Assembly: GCF_003634635.1 (NCBI RefSeq)
Contig: NZ_RBJB01000003.1
Location: 434,001-498,000, forward strand
Reading direction: 5' to 3'
DNA from: Marinobacter nauticus
GTDB lineage: Bacteria > Pseudomonadota > Gammaproteobacteria > Pseudomonadales > Oleiphilaceae
DNA: 64,000 nucleotides
The notes under the pieces are model-generated. The model did not search any database. It saw nothing but the letters and a program-made list of their open reading frames with translations, and was not told the origin of the DNA. Positions 24,211 through 33,197 of the stretch are shown one piece after another (the first letter of the stretch is position 1; every line of letters begins with the position of its first letter). A program made the translations under genes and the position numbers.

Positions 24211-24984
24211 ATGACAATTAATGAACACCGTTCGTTCCTGCCCGATCTCCTGGGCAAAACCCTCAAACCAGCCATGGCACTTGGCGCGGCACTGCTGTTT
24301 ACCGGCTGCAGTGAACTCGGCTATCTGCTCAGTAACGACAAGGTGACCGACGCCGATAACGACCAGGTCGTTTTCGTTGGCGATTCCATCTTTGCCCTCT
24401 CCGGTGAAATCCAGAATCAGCTGGAAGCCAAAGCCGGCGAGACTTTCCGGCGCTACACGGTCTCCGGTGCAGAGCTGTCCGGTGAGCTGATTGCCCCGTC
24501 TATTCCCAATCAGTTCCGGGAAGCCGTCACCGACAACCCGGATATCAAAACCATTGTCGGTGATGCCGGCGGGAACGACATTCTGATTCCTGCAATTGCC
24601 TTCAACTCCAACAACTGCAAGACACCCTGGTGGCGCTTCGGGCGCCTTAGCCAGCAATGCCGGGATTTCATCGATGATATCTATGTGGAAGGCGTGGATT
24701 TCCTGAACGAGATGGCGGAGGCCGGCGTTCAGAAGGGCATTCTTACCGGCTACTACTACACCAAGAACGGCCTGTTCCGGCTGGACGACATGAAAGAGGC
24801 GGTGGACTACGGTAATGCCACACTGGCCAAGGCCTGCGAGAACTCGGTACTGGACTGCACATTTGTGGATCCGCGCTGGGTAATCAACGACCGCGACATC
24901 ATTTTTGATGGTATCCACCCGGCGGATAGCGGTTCGAAAAAGATCGCTGATCTGATCTGGCCGAAACTGCAACCGCTCCTCTGA
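24211..24984 (+). CDS. SGNH/GDSL hydrolase, probable lipoprotein
   Basis: 257 residues with AAGGAG before the ATG. An N-terminal hydrophobic segment ends in FTGC (Cys33), a slightly atypical lipobox. SGNH blocks are present: VVFVGDSIF (nucleophile Ser59), a central Gly, GGND for block III and DGIHP (Asp233, His236) for block V. It likely hydrolyses an ester of a lipid or polysaccharide in the periplasm or at the cell surface. The following gene encodes a lipase-foldase-like protein, suggesting a hydrolase/chaperone pair. A TetR-type palindrome sits in the 5' region. The natural substrate is unknown. Confidence 0.87.
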   Translation: MTINEHRSFLPDLLGKTLKPAMALGAALLFTGCSELGYLLSNDKVTDADNDQVVFVGDSIFALSGEIQNQLEAKAGETFRRYTVSGAELSGELIAPSIPNQFREAVTDNPDIKTIVGDAGGNDILIPAIAFNSNNCKTPWWRFGRLSQQCRDFIDDIYVEGVDFLNEMAEAGVQKGILTGYYYTKNGLFRLDDMKEAVDYGNATLAKACENSVLDCTFVDPRWVINDRDIIFDGIHPADSGSKKIADLIWPKLQPLL

Positions 24985-25051
24985 GCCCAGGTGTCCCGGC
25001 CGAACGGCGGCCGGGACCGCATTCGGCAAAATCAATAGCAGGGCCGCAGCA

Positions 25052-26074
25052 ATGAAACCACTCAATTCCGTATTGGCGCTCGGTGCCCTGGCCTTAGTGA
25101 TTGCGGGCGGTTTTCATTACTGGCCCGAGTCATCAGAGCCGGCGGCTATGCAAGCACCCAATAGTTCCACCCCCTCGCGTGCAGCAGCGACGCCCACCAC
25201 CGAGCCAACCCAAAGCGGCGACCAACGCGTTGTTGAACTGGCCGTTAAGTACCTGGAACTGTACGGCGACACCATCACCGAGCCGGCCACCCAGGCACGT
25301 CTGTATAACGAACGCCGAAACCTGTTGGCGCGTTATCCGGATTCCGGTGACGAGCTTTTCCAGTCTGCCATCACCACGGCCTTTCCAGAACTGGCCGACA
25401 GCATTTTCGCGTTATTGGCCAAGCTGGACCTGTACAACCGATGGCTCGACAATCACGAGCTTCGTTTACAGGGGTTGCCGGACATGGAACGCTACGCCGA
25501 GCTCTGGCAGCAACGCGAAGCGATTTTCGGCCCCCTGGCAAGCCAGATCTGGGCCGAGGAGCAGAACCCGGTGGAAGCCAAATCGGACCAGTTCCAGCAG
25601 ACTCTGGCGCGGCTGGACCAGGCCAACCAGATGCCACTGACCGAACTGGCTCACCAGCTACAGACCACCGCAGACGAACTCTATGGTGCCGATCTGGCCC
25701 GGCAACTGGCGGGTTCCGGTGCGACCGGCCACGCCCTGTTCTCCATGGACAGCGTTCAACAGCAACTCGCCAGCCTGCCTGCAGACAAACGCCAGCAAGC
25801 CATCAACGCTCTGCGCCGCCAGATAGGCTACTCCGAAGAGGCCGTTCGCCAGTTGGCCGAGGAAGACCAGCGCCGGGAGGAAAAATGGCAGAAAGGCAAA
25901 GCTTATATGGCCGAAAGACGCGCCCTGGAGAACCGCCTGAACGGCGATCAACTGGAGGCCGCGTTAACGGATCTTCGCCAGGAGCATTTCGGGTTTTCTG
26001 CCCCGACCATCGAGCGGGAGGAAGAAGAGGGATTTTTCCGGTTTGAACGTGAACGTCGCTACGGCTTGAATTAG
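25052..26074 (+). CDS. Lipase-chaperone-like (LifO-related) membrane-anchored protein
   Basis: 340 residues: an N-terminal membrane anchor (about 7-24), a Pro/Ser/Thr-rich linker (about 28-60) and a long helical, Gln/Glu/Arg-rich domain. The layout and segments such as ELWQQREAIFGPLASQIWAEE and LTDLRQEHFGFSAP resemble the extended helical scaffold of lipase-specific foldases. The hallmark LifO motif RxxFDY(F/C)LSAxGE is not seen, so orthology with true LifO is uncertain. It follows the SGNH hydrolase gene by 67 nt and is likely cotranscribed. I infer that it helps the hydrolase fold before export. Confidence 0.65.
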   Translation: MKPLNSVLALGALALVIAGGFHYWPESSEPAAMQAPNSSTPSRAAATPTTEPTQSGDQRVVELAVKYLELYGDTITEPATQARLYNERRNLLARYPDSGDELFQSAITTAFPELADSIFALLAKLDLYNRWLDNHELRLQGLPDMERYAELWQQREAIFGPLASQIWAEEQNPVEAKSDQFQQTLARLDQANQMPLTELAHQLQTTADELYGADLARQLAGSGATGHALFSMDSVQQQLASLPADKRQQAINALRRQIGYSEEAVRQLAEEDQRREEKWQKGKAYMAERRALENRLNGDQLEAALTDLRQEHFGFSAPTIEREEEEGFFRFERERRYGLN

Positions 26075-26173
26075 CAAGCTAATATCCATCCTCATAATCG
26101 CTTATAGCCGTTAGAGCACCCAACCCTGACAATGGCGGGCTTTCTCTTCCCTGATTGGATCAAGGAGATCAGA

Positions 26174-27367
26174 TTGAGCGCCGCCAACCACAATTCCGAG
26201 TCCGGCCTTCCGACCTGGCTGATCGTCTTTGCGCTGGCGATGGGCGGCTTTGGTATTGGCACCGGTGAATTCGCCATTATGGGATTGATGCCCAATGTTG
26301 CTCAGGATCTCGGCGTTTCTGAACCACAGGTAGGTCATCTTATCTCCACCTATGCGCTGGGCGTGGTGGTCGGTGCACCCATTCTGGCCATTCTCGGTGC
26401 GCGACTTTTCCGGCGGCAGTTGCTCATACTACTGATGTCCTTCTACGCGCTGGGCAACCTGGCCAGTGCCCTGGCCAGCAATTACGAATCCCTGCTGGTT
26501 TTCCGGTTTATCGCCGGACTGCCCCATGGCGCCTACTTCGGTGTTGCGGCCCTCGTGGCAGCCTCACTGGTGCCGGTACACAAGCGGGCCAAGGCGGTGA
26601 GCCAGATCATGATGGGGCTGACTCTTGCACTGCTGATCGGCAATCCCCTGGCCACGGTGATGGGGCAATCCATGGACTGGCGCTATGCCTTTGGTTTTGT
26701 TGGCCTGGTGTCTTTACTCACCGCGGTGCTGGTAACCCTGTTCCTGCCCAAAAATCATCAGGAACAAAGGCACAGCCCGTTAAGCGAAATCCGCGCCTTT
26801 AACAAACCACAAATCTGGTTTGCACTGGCCATTGGCGCTATCGGTTTCGCAGGCATGTTCGCTGTGTTCAGTTACCTTGCCCCGACACTGCTGGAAGTCA
26901 CTCGAGTGGATGCTGCCTGGATTCCCGTGGCCCTGGTGGTATTCGGGTTGGGCGGTTTTGTGGGCAACCTGCTTGGTGGCTGGTTGTTTGACCGGCTGCA
27001 ATTCCGGGCCGTTGGCGTGATCCTGGTATTCAGCGCCATGATTCTGAGCGTCTTTCCTTCTGCCACAGGCTCATTGCCCGTCTTGCTCGTGGTCTGTTTC
27101 CTGACCGCTTTAATGGTGGCCCTGGGCCCGGCGCTGCAAACCCACCTGATGGATGTGGCAACCGGCGCCCAGACTCTGGCGGCTGCCTCCCATCACGCCG
27201 CATTCAATCTTGCCAATGCCCTGGGCCCATGGCTGGGCGGGCTGGCCATTACCGCTGGTTTCGGCTGGCAGTCCACTGGCTACGTAGGAGCTGCAACCGC
27301 CGTAGCCGGGCTGATGATTTTCCTGATTGCCTGGCGCCGGCCTGAGCCTGTGCCAGAGGCCAGCTAG
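26174..27367 (+). CDS. MFS transporter, AraJ/DHA1-like efflux pump
   Basis: 397 residues from the TTG at 26174, 6 nt after a perfect AAGGAG; an ATG at 26132 is in frame but would bury this site within the coding region. Twelve membrane helices. Signatures include GFGIGTGEFAIMGLMPNVAQ in TM1, the loop 2-3 motif GARLFRRQLLILLMS and RFIAGLPHGAYFGVAALVAA, typical of the arabinose/sugar efflux (AraJ, YdhP) branch of DHA1 proteins. It probably exports a sugar or drug-like compound by proton antiport. Single gene. Confidence 0.88.
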   Translation: MSAANHNSESGLPTWLIVFALAMGGFGIGTGEFAIMGLMPNVAQDLGVSEPQVGHLISTYALGVVVGAPILAILGARLFRRQLLILLMSFYALGNLASALASNYESLLVFRFIAGLPHGAYFGVAALVAASLVPVHKRAKAVSQIMMGLTLALLIGNPLATVMGQSMDWRYAFGFVGLVSLLTAVLVTLFLPKNHQEQRHSPLSEIRAFNKPQIWFALAIGAIGFAGMFAVFSYLAPTLLEVTRVDAAWIPVALVVFGLGGFVGNLLGGWLFDRLQFRAVGVILVFSAMILSVFPSATGSLPVLLVVCFLTALMVALGPALQTHLMDVATGAQTLAAASHHAAFNLANALGPWLGGLAITAGFGWQSTGYVGAATAVAGLMIFLIAWRRPEPVPEAS

Positions 27368-27472
27368 GCGCTCATTTCTCACGCTACAGTCATTATCATT
27401 CACTCCGCTAAGCCAGTAGAATAGCGTGCTTTGAACGCTACCTGTGCGGAAACCGGAGTGAAACCCCAGCCA

Positions 27473-28159
27473 ATGCCCTCGCAACCTCTCGCAAATACTG
27501 GTCCCAGAGCCAGGCTATTGCGCCAACTGGATGATTCAGCGACAACGCTGGATGGCAGCCAGTTGCCCTGCTTTGCAGAGCGACTGAGCCGGCTGTTCGG
27601 CCTGGGCGACACCATGACCCTGGATGCGGCCATTGGTTATCGGGCGAAACAGCCAGGCACGCCTCAGGGCGCCGTGGTAGACCGGTTAACCGAGGAGCTG
27701 GCGACGATACGCAGGGCACTGGTTCAGCGTATTCGCGGGTTTGGCTCAGATCTGGAGTTTGATGGTGAACCCGAGCTTGAAGCCGCTCTCAATGCCTGGC
27801 TCGCACTCCAACGCAAAGTGGCGGCCAACAGCCGTCAGTTGCGGGACAAGGTTCGAAAATCGATGAAAGATCAGGGCCCGAAGCTGGCCCACCTGGCCGA
27901 ATTGGACGCCGTGTTTGATCAAACGATGGCCGGGTATACCGCACAGTGTTTTTCCCATATTCCCAAGGTACTTGAACAACGATTCGAGCACCGATCGACC
28001 ACCCCGGAGCAAAGCCCCACCCCGGCCACAACGGCCGACTGGTTCCACCGTTACTGCGAGGAAGCGCAGTCTTTGTTACTCGCTGAACTGGATGTTCGGC
28101 TTGAACCGGTTCTGGGTTTGCTGGAGGCTTGCCACAAAGAGGTTAACAACACCCCATGA
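27473..28159 (+). CDS. DUF3348 family protein, first gene of a motor-like operon
   Basis: 228 residues from the ATG at 27473; an in-frame GTG at 27458 is an alternative and neither has an ideal Shine-Dalgarno. The N-terminal LARLLRQLDDSA-like region and FAERLSRLFGLGDTMTLDAAI match the DUF3348 opening. The remainder is helical and cytoplasmic with no signal peptide, membrane helix or catalytic motif. Its stop overlaps the DUF802 start in ATGA, so expression is tied to the MotA-like protein. The role is unknown; a cytoplasmic adaptor of the membrane motor is my inference. Confidence 0.72.
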   Translation: MPSQPLANTGPRARLLRQLDDSATTLDGSQLPCFAERLSRLFGLGDTMTLDAAIGYRAKQPGTPQGAVVDRLTEELATIRRALVQRIRGFGSDLEFDGEPELEAALNAWLALQRKVAANSRQLRDKVRKSMKDQGPKLAHLAELDAVFDQTMAGYTAQCFSHIPKVLEQRFEHRSTTPEQSPTPATTADWFHRYCEEAQSLLLAELDVRLEPVLGLLEACHKEVNNTP

Positions 28160-30228
28160 GTAAACTGTTCTTTACCCTGGCGTTTGCCATCGGCCTGGCC
28201 GTGGTAGCCTGGATTGGTGCCGGATTTGTCGGTTCCGACCTGCTGGCGCTGGCGTTTACTGGCCTGATTGGCGCCGTCTACTGCCTCGGCTTTGGCGAAC
28301 TGGTGAATTTCCGCCGACAAACCCGCGAACTGAACGCGCAAGTTCATCAGATACCTGAAAGCCAGGAGCAGGTTAACCACTGGCTTGGCACACTGCCCGC
28401 CCCGATGCAGTTCCCGGTGCAACGGCGAATCGAGGGCCATGCCGCCGCATTACCCGGCCCGCAACTGACACCCTACCTGACCGGCCTGCTGGTGATGCTG
28501 GGCCTGCTGGGCACCTTTGCGGGCATGATTGTGACCCTTGGCGGCGCCGCCTCGGCCCTGGATAACAGCACCGAACTGAGCGCTATTCGCAGCGCACTGG
28601 CCGCTCCGATTGCCGGTTTGAGTCTCGCCTTCGGCACCTCCATTGCCGGCGTGGCCGCCTCCGCCATGCTGGGGCTGGCCTCCACCCTGAGCCGCCGGGA
28701 CCGGTTGCAGGCGTCCCGCGCCCTGGATAGTGCGCTGCGAGACAAGCTGCATCATCTATCTACAGATCATCAACGCCACCAGGCGTTTCAGGCACTGGAA
28801 AGCCAGGCCAAAGCCCTGCCCGAAATGGCCTCGGCCATGGAACGCATGACGGCGCGCATGGAGCAACTTGGCCAGCAACTGGAACAGTCCCTGACTCACA
28901 ACCAGCAGGAATTCCACAGCACGGTCGGCCGCCACTATCAGACCCTGGCCGACTCCGTAGCCAACTCCCTGACAACGGCATTGGACAACACTGCAAAGCA
29001 GGCGTCAGAGCGGATTGAGCCCATAGTTGTCCAGGCCCTGGAGCAACTTCAGAAGGATGCTCACGGCCTGCAACAAAGCTGGGCAGATAATGCACGTGAA
29101 CAACTCACGGAATTGATCTCCGGGTTTCAGGCAGTTACCACGGAGGCGGGCGAACGCTGGCAGCAGAATCTGATTGCACAACAGGCCCAGAACCAGGAGA
29201 CGGTGGCGACCCTCTCAGAGCAGAACGAACAAAGTCAAAGCCAGTTGCAGGAACAACTCCACACCTGGCTTGGCGCCATCAACGACCAGCACCAAACCTG
29301 GCTCAAGGAACAACAGCAACAACTGGTACAGAGCTGTGAACGCCTGAACAATGCCGGAGCTGAGGTGTCGCAACACTGGCAGGCCGGTCTGGCCCGACAG
29401 CAGGCTCAAAGTGACGACATGCTGGCAGCATTCAATGAGGTGCTGACTCAATACCAAAGCCATTTCCAGACCAGCAGCACCGGGTTGATTGAGCAGCAAC
29501 AGGCCGGGCTGGCGGAACTGATCAGCACCGTTGGTGCTCAGCTCGATCAACTCCGGGAACAGGAAAGCGAACGAGCCCGGACTGCAAACGAGCGAATGGA
29601 ACAACTGGAAGCCACAGCAGCACGCCACCTGAGTGAGCTGGGCACTGCACTGGAAGCACCCATGGCCCGCCTGATTGAGACGGCCTCGGAAACACCGAAG
29701 GCCGCCGCCGAGGTGATCCGAAAGCTGCAGTCGGAAATCGCCCGCAACAGCGAGCGGGAAAACGAGCTGCTGGAGGAACGCCAGCGACTGGTCCAGGAAC
29801 TGGACACTCTGCTGGAGAACCAGCGCAGCACCGCTGACAGTCAGCGGGAGGCGGTGGATACCCTGATCCGCGGCGCCGGCGAAACCCTGACCGGCATCAG
29901 CGAGCGCTTCAACACCCTGATCCAGGAACAGACCCAGCAACTGGGCAAACTGGGCGACGACATTACCGGCAGCAGTCAGGAAGTGGGCGCCCTGAGCGAT
30001 GCCTTCGCGCAGGCCATTGAGCTGTTCAGCCAGTCCAACCAGCAGGTCATCGGCAGCCTGGCGGATATCCAGAAAGCGCTGGATAAGGCCGGCAATCGGC
30101 ACGATGAGCAACTGGCCTACTACGTCGCCCAGGCCCGCGAGGTGATTGATCTCAGCGTCAGTGCCCAGAAAGATGTGATTGATGCCGCTGCGGCGCTTCT
30201 CCGGGCAGAATCCAGCGAGGCCGGGTGA
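28156..30228 (+). CDS. DUF802 protein with MotA/ExbB-like membrane domain and long coiled-coil tail
   Basis: 690 residues. Four membrane helices: about 4-22, 26-45, 107-133 and 148-175. The third and fourth (YLTGLLVMLGLLGTFAGMIV, then LAAPIAGLSLAFGTSIAGVA) have the sequence pattern of the pore-lining TM3/TM4 of MotA/TolQ/ExbB proton channels. Residues 180-690 form a very long cytoplasmic Gln/Glu-rich coiled coil that carries the DUF802 repeats. This layout resembles ZorA of the Zorya defence system, whose tail projects into the cytoplasm. The gene overlaps both neighbours, consistent with a stoichiometric complex with the OmpA/MotB-like protein downstream. Confidence 0.8.
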   Translation: MSKLFFTLAFAIGLAVVAWIGAGFVGSDLLALAFTGLIGAVYCLGFGELVNFRRQTRELNAQVHQIPESQEQVNHWLGTLPAPMQFPVQRRIEGHAAALPGPQLTPYLTGLLVMLGLLGTFAGMIVTLGGAASALDNSTELSAIRSALAAPIAGLSLAFGTSIAGVAASAMLGLASTLSRRDRLQASRALDSALRDKLHHLSTDHQRHQAFQALESQAKALPEMASAMERMTARMEQLGQQLEQSLTHNQQEFHSTVGRHYQTLADSVANSLTTALDNTAKQASERIEPIVVQALEQLQKDAHGLQQSWADNAREQLTELISGFQAVTTEAGERWQQNLIAQQAQNQETVATLSEQNEQSQSQLQEQLHTWLGAINDQHQTWLKEQQQQLVQSCERLNNAGAEVSQHWQAGLARQQAQSDDMLAAFNEVLTQYQSHFQTSSTGLIEQQQAGLAELISTVGAQLDQLREQESERARTANERMEQLEATAARHLSELGTALEAPMARLIETASETPKAAAEVIRKLQSEIARNSERENELLEERQRLVQELDTLLENQRSTADSQREAVDTLIRGAGETLTGISERFNTLIQEQTQQLGKLGDDITGSSQEVGALSDAFAQAIELFSQSNQQVIGSLADIQKALDKAGNRHDEQLAYYVAQAREVIDLSVSAQKDVIDAAAALLRAESSEAG

Positions 30229-30884
30229 TGGAACAGCTGGAAGGCGGCGAACAGCAATCGGCACCGGTCTGGGCCATATTCTCGGACCTGATGGCGGCGC
30301 TGGTGGGTATTCTGGCGCTGATTCTTGTGTGGGTGATCGGCATTCAGCTGGAGCTCAGCCAGTCCCTGGCCGAGGAGATCGAGAAGCGGGAAGCCGAAGA
30401 GCAGCGCCGGATGGCTCTGGAGCAAGCTCTCGAAGATCCGCTCACCAAAGGTCTGGTGACGTTCCGCGATGGCCGTATCGGCATCAGCGGTAACGTATTG
30501 TTCGAGCTGAATTCAGACCAATTGCAGGCCGAAGGTGAAGAAGTACTGGAATCACTGATTCGCCCGTTACAGGCCTACCTGGAACAGCACGATGAACTGC
30601 TGATGGTGAGCGGATTTACCGACGACTTGCCGATGCATCCGGGCAACCGTTATCAGGATAACTGGGGCCTGTCGGCCCAGCGGGCCCTGACGGTTACCCG
30701 AACCCTCACAGAGCTGGGCTTGCCCAATGACCGGGTATTCGCTGCCGCCTTTGGTCCTCACCACCCGACCGTACCCAATGTCGATGCCGAATCCCGGGCC
30801 CAGAACCGGCGGGTGGAAATCAGTACCGTGCCACGGGCGCCGAGCGCCACCTCTGCAGACACTCAACCGGAAACCGACAGCTGA
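30228..30884 (+). CDS. MotB/OmpA-family peptidoglycan-binding stator protein
   Basis: 218 residues from the ATG at 30228 (TGATG overlap with the previous stop; a GTG one codon earlier is possible). One membrane helix (about 15-38) begins WAIFSDLMAALVGI, where Asp20 occupies the place of the ion-conducting Asp of MotB (DFMTA-like context). A short helical linker leads to an OmpA-like domain (about 75-205) with VSGFTDDLP, NWGLSAQRA and SRAQNRRVEIS, the standard peptidoglycan-binding motifs. It should pair with the MotA-like DUF802 protein as a proton- or sodium-driven stator anchored to the wall. Confidence 0.85.
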   Translation: MEQLEGGEQQSAPVWAIFSDLMAALVGILALILVWVIGIQLELSQSLAEEIEKREAEEQRRMALEQALEDPLTKGLVTFRDGRIGISGNVLFELNSDQLQAEGEEVLESLIRPLQAYLEQHDELLMVSGFTDDLPMHPGNRYQDNWGLSAQRALTVTRTLTELGLPNDRVFAAAFGPHHPTVPNVDAESRAQNRRVEISTVPRAPSATSADTQPETDS

Positions 30885-31510
30885 TGACTGATCTGGCTGA
30901 CACCTCTTTACTGGCTGCGCTGCAGGCGGCCGACGCTGACCAAGTGGACCCCGTGCGCCTCCACTATCTGGCGTCACTGGAAAGACGCCTGCGCTCAAAA
31001 GGCCTTCAGGGCTCAGCCCATTGGCACAAACTGAAGCAGGCCGTCGCCGGGTTACAGGCCATAGACCGTGAAAACGCCGAGCAACATGCGGCGGCCGAGC
31101 CCGGTCGTCGTTCTCCCCTGCTCGAGTTGGTCGACACACTCAATCAAGCTCCGGACAGCGTTCCGGTACAAGCGCCCCGCTCCCCGATCGAGCAACTGAT
31201 TTTCGGGGCAACGGAAGAGGAAGAGCTTGAGCGCTCACAAGCCACTTCAAACGGCCCCCAACCGTTGAAAGCCATGGCGCGCGCAACGGCTGACCACGGT
31301 TTTCAAGCGCTTCAAAACCGCATTCAAGACGCCATTGAAAACATCCCCGAAGATGCTGGCCCGATGAATGCCCATCGGCTGGTTAGCCGGGCCATTGCCG
31401 AAATGCAACGCCTGTCACCGGCGTATCTCAACCGCATGGTTAATTATACCGACACCCTGATGGCGCTCGAAAAGCTGGGACGGAAAATCGAGATTACCAA
31501 GCCGAAATAA
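30884..31510 (+). CDS. DUF2894 family protein, last gene of the motor-like operon
   Basis: 208 residues; the ATG overlaps the preceding stop by one base (TGATG). The N-terminus SLLAALQAADADQVDPVRLHYL followed by ERRLRSKG is the DUF2894 signature, seen here in its core pattern ADQVDPVRLHY. The middle is low-complexity and acidic, and the C-terminal 90 residues are helical (MNAHRLVSRAIAEMQRLSPAYLNRMVNYTDTL). No membrane segment, nuclease or helicase motif. It is cytoplasmic and probably contacts the motor's coiled-coil tail or a client. Function unknown. Confidence 0.72.
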   Translation: MTDLADTSLLAALQAADADQVDPVRLHYLASLERRLRSKGLQGSAHWHKLKQAVAGLQAIDRENAEQHAAAEPGRRSPLLELVDTLNQAPDSVPVQAPRSPIEQLIFGATEEEELERSQATSNGPQPLKAMARATADHGFQALQNRIQDAIENIPEDAGPMNAHRLVSRAIAEMQRLSPAYLNRMVNYTDTLMALEKLGRKIEITKPK

Positions 31511-31568
31511 ACCCCGTTCAAATGTGTTCTAGACTATCCCGGTGTACAAGCCGATAAGGAGAGCTATA

Positions 31569-32003
31569 GTGAACGTGTTCGAAGCCTTGAGACAGGATCA
31601 CGACGTACAACGGGAACTGCTGGAGCAACTGGCCGATACCTCTGGCGATGAGCAAGTTCGCCGACAGGCATTTTCGCAGCTGAAAAACGAATTGACCGAA
31701 CACGCCGCAGCGGAAGAAAAGCATTTCTACGCCCATCTGATGCAACACGAGCAAACCCAGGATAAAGCCCGCCATAGCGTTGCTGAACATCACGACATTG
31801 ATGAGTGCATTGAGCAAATTGAACAGACCGATTACTCCAGCCCCCAATGGTTGCAGTTGTTCAAGGAGCTACAACACCTCGTGAACCATCATCTGGAAGA
31901 AGAAGAGCAGGAAGTGTTCCAGATGGGAGGCAAAGTACTGACCGATCGGCAGAAAGAGGAACTGGGCAGCCAGTATCGCAACCAGATGGAGAAGAACCGG
32001 TAA
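31569..32003 (+). CDS. Hemerythrin-like domain protein
   Basis: 144 residues from the GTG at 31569, placed 8 nt after AAGGAGAG. Four-helix bundle with di-iron type ligands: ALRQDHDVQRE, EHAAAEEKHFYAHL, AEHHDIDECIE and LVNHHLEEEEQEVF. Such single-domain hemerythrins (HHE type) bind oxygen, NO or serve in iron/oxidative stress sensing. Single gene with its own terminator at 32025; not part of the upstream DUF operon, which ends 58 nt earlier. Confidence 0.88.
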   Translation: MNVFEALRQDHDVQRELLEQLADTSGDEQVRRQAFSQLKNELTEHAAAEEKHFYAHLMQHEQTQDKARHSVAEHHDIDECIEQIEQTDYSSPQWLQLFKELQHLVNHHLEEEEQEVFQMGGKVLTDRQKEELGSQYRNQMEKNR

Positions 32004-32024
32004 GTCTCTGATTAATCGGAATTG

Positions 32025-32053
32025 AGTGCCCCGGGTGGTTCCGGGGCACTTTT
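32025..32053 (+). terminator. Terminator of the hemerythrin gene
   Basis: A 10-bp stem AGTGCCCCGG / CCGGGGCACT with 6-nt loop followed by TTTTC. It lies between the convergent hemerythrin and fba genes; on the minus strand there is no T-run, so it mainly serves the plus strand. Confidence 0.88.
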
Positions 32054-32064
32054 CTATTTCAGGC

Positions 32065-33129
32065 TTACTTTACTTTCGGGTCCAGCTCGCCAGCCGCGTA
32101 ACGTTCGAACATCTGCTCGAGGTTCAGCGGCTTGATCTTGCTGGCCTGGCCGGCGCAGCCGAACGCTTCGTAGCGCGCTACGCAGATATCGGTCATGGCA
32201 ACCATGGTGGCCTTGAGGAATTTGCGCGGGTCAAATTCGGCCGGGTTCTGGGCCATGAAGCGACGAACGGCGCCGGTAGAGGCCAGACGCAGGTCGGTGT
32301 CGATGTTGACCTTGCGCACGCCGTGTTTGATGCCTTCGACGATTTCTTCCACCGGTACACCGTAGGTTTCCGGGATCTCGCCACCGAATTCGTTGATCAC
32401 TTTCAGCCACTCCTGAGGTACGGAGCTGGAGCCGTGCATGACCAGGTGGGTGTCCGGGATGCGGGCGTGGATGGCTTTGATCTGGTCGATGGCCAGGATG
32501 TCACCTGTAGGCGGACGGGTGAACTTGTAGGCGCCGTGGCTGGTGCCGATGGCGATAGCCAGAGCGTCGACTTGGGTTTTCTGCACGAAGTCAGCGGCTT
32601 CTTCCGGATCGGTCAGCATCTGGCTGTGGTCCAGGGTGCCTTCGGCGCCAATGCCGTCTTCTTCACCGGCCTGGCCGGTTTCGAGGGAGCCCAGGCAGCC
32701 CAGCTCACCTTCTACGGAGACACCACAGGCGTGGGCCATTTCAACGGTACGACGGGTCACGTCGACGTTGTATTCGTAGCTGGTCGGCGTTTTGCCGTCT
32801 TCACCCAGGGAGCCGTCCATCATCACAGAGCTGAAGCCAAGCTGGATGGAGCGCTGGCATACGGCCGGGCTGGTGCCGTGGTCCTGGTGCATAACCACGG
32901 GGATGTGCGGCCATTCTTCGATGGCGGCCAGGATCAGGTGGCGCAGGAAAGGCGCACCGGCGTATTTGCGGGCACCGGCGGAGGCCTGGACAATGACCGG
33001 GGAGTCGGTTTTGTCGGCCGCTTCCATGATGGCGCGCATTTGTTCGAGGTTGTTTACGTTAAAGGCTGGCACACCGTAACCATGCTCGGCGGCGTGGTCC
33101 AGAAGTTGCCGCAGCGAAATCAGGGCCAT
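32065..33129 (-). CDS. fba: Fructose-bisphosphate aldolase, class II
   Basis: 354 residues. Zn-dependent TIM barrel of the class II 'Calvin type' (CbbA-like, about 350 aa). The metal-binding VVMHQDHG motif, [14 protein letters not shown] and [14 protein letters not shown] are present. It cleaves or forms fructose 1,6-bisphosphate from glyceraldehyde-3-P and DHAP. Last gene of tkt-epd-pgk-fba. The 205-bp gap to pgk contains a long inverted-repeat element, so it may also have its own transcript end or processing site. Confidence 0.97.
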   Translation of the reverse strand: MALISLRQLLDHAAEHGYGVPAFNVNNLEQMRAIMEAADKTDSPVIVQASAGARKYAGAPFLRHLILAAIEEWPHIPVVMHQDHGTSPAVCQRSIQLGFSSVMMDGSLGEDGKTPTSYEYNVDVTRRTVEMAHACGVSVEGELGCLGSLETGQAGEEDGIGAEGTLDHSQMLTDPEEAADFVQKTQVDALAIAIGTSHGAYKFTRPPTGDILAIDQIKAIHARIPDTHLVMHGSSSVPQEWLKVINEFGGEIPETYGVPVEEIVEGIKHGVRKVNIDTDLRLASTGAVRRFMAQNPAEFDPRKFLKATMVAMTDICVARYEAFGCAGQASKIKPLNLEQMFERYAAGELDPKVK

Positions 33130-33197
33130 GGGTTGTCTCCTTCGTTGACTTTTTAATGGTTAAATTCTGTTTTGCTTCAGACTTGGGAGTCTGCTTC

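Noticed and set aside
25052..26074. Naming the gene lifO
   Set aside because: The hallmark RxxFDY(F/C)LSAxGE motif is missing and the partner is an SGNH rather than an alpha/beta lipase.
27473..31510. Calling the motor-like operon a Zorya defence system
   Set aside because: Only ZorA/ZorB-like parts are present. No ZorC, ZorD helicase or ZorE nuclease is encoded, and the surroundings are not a defence island.
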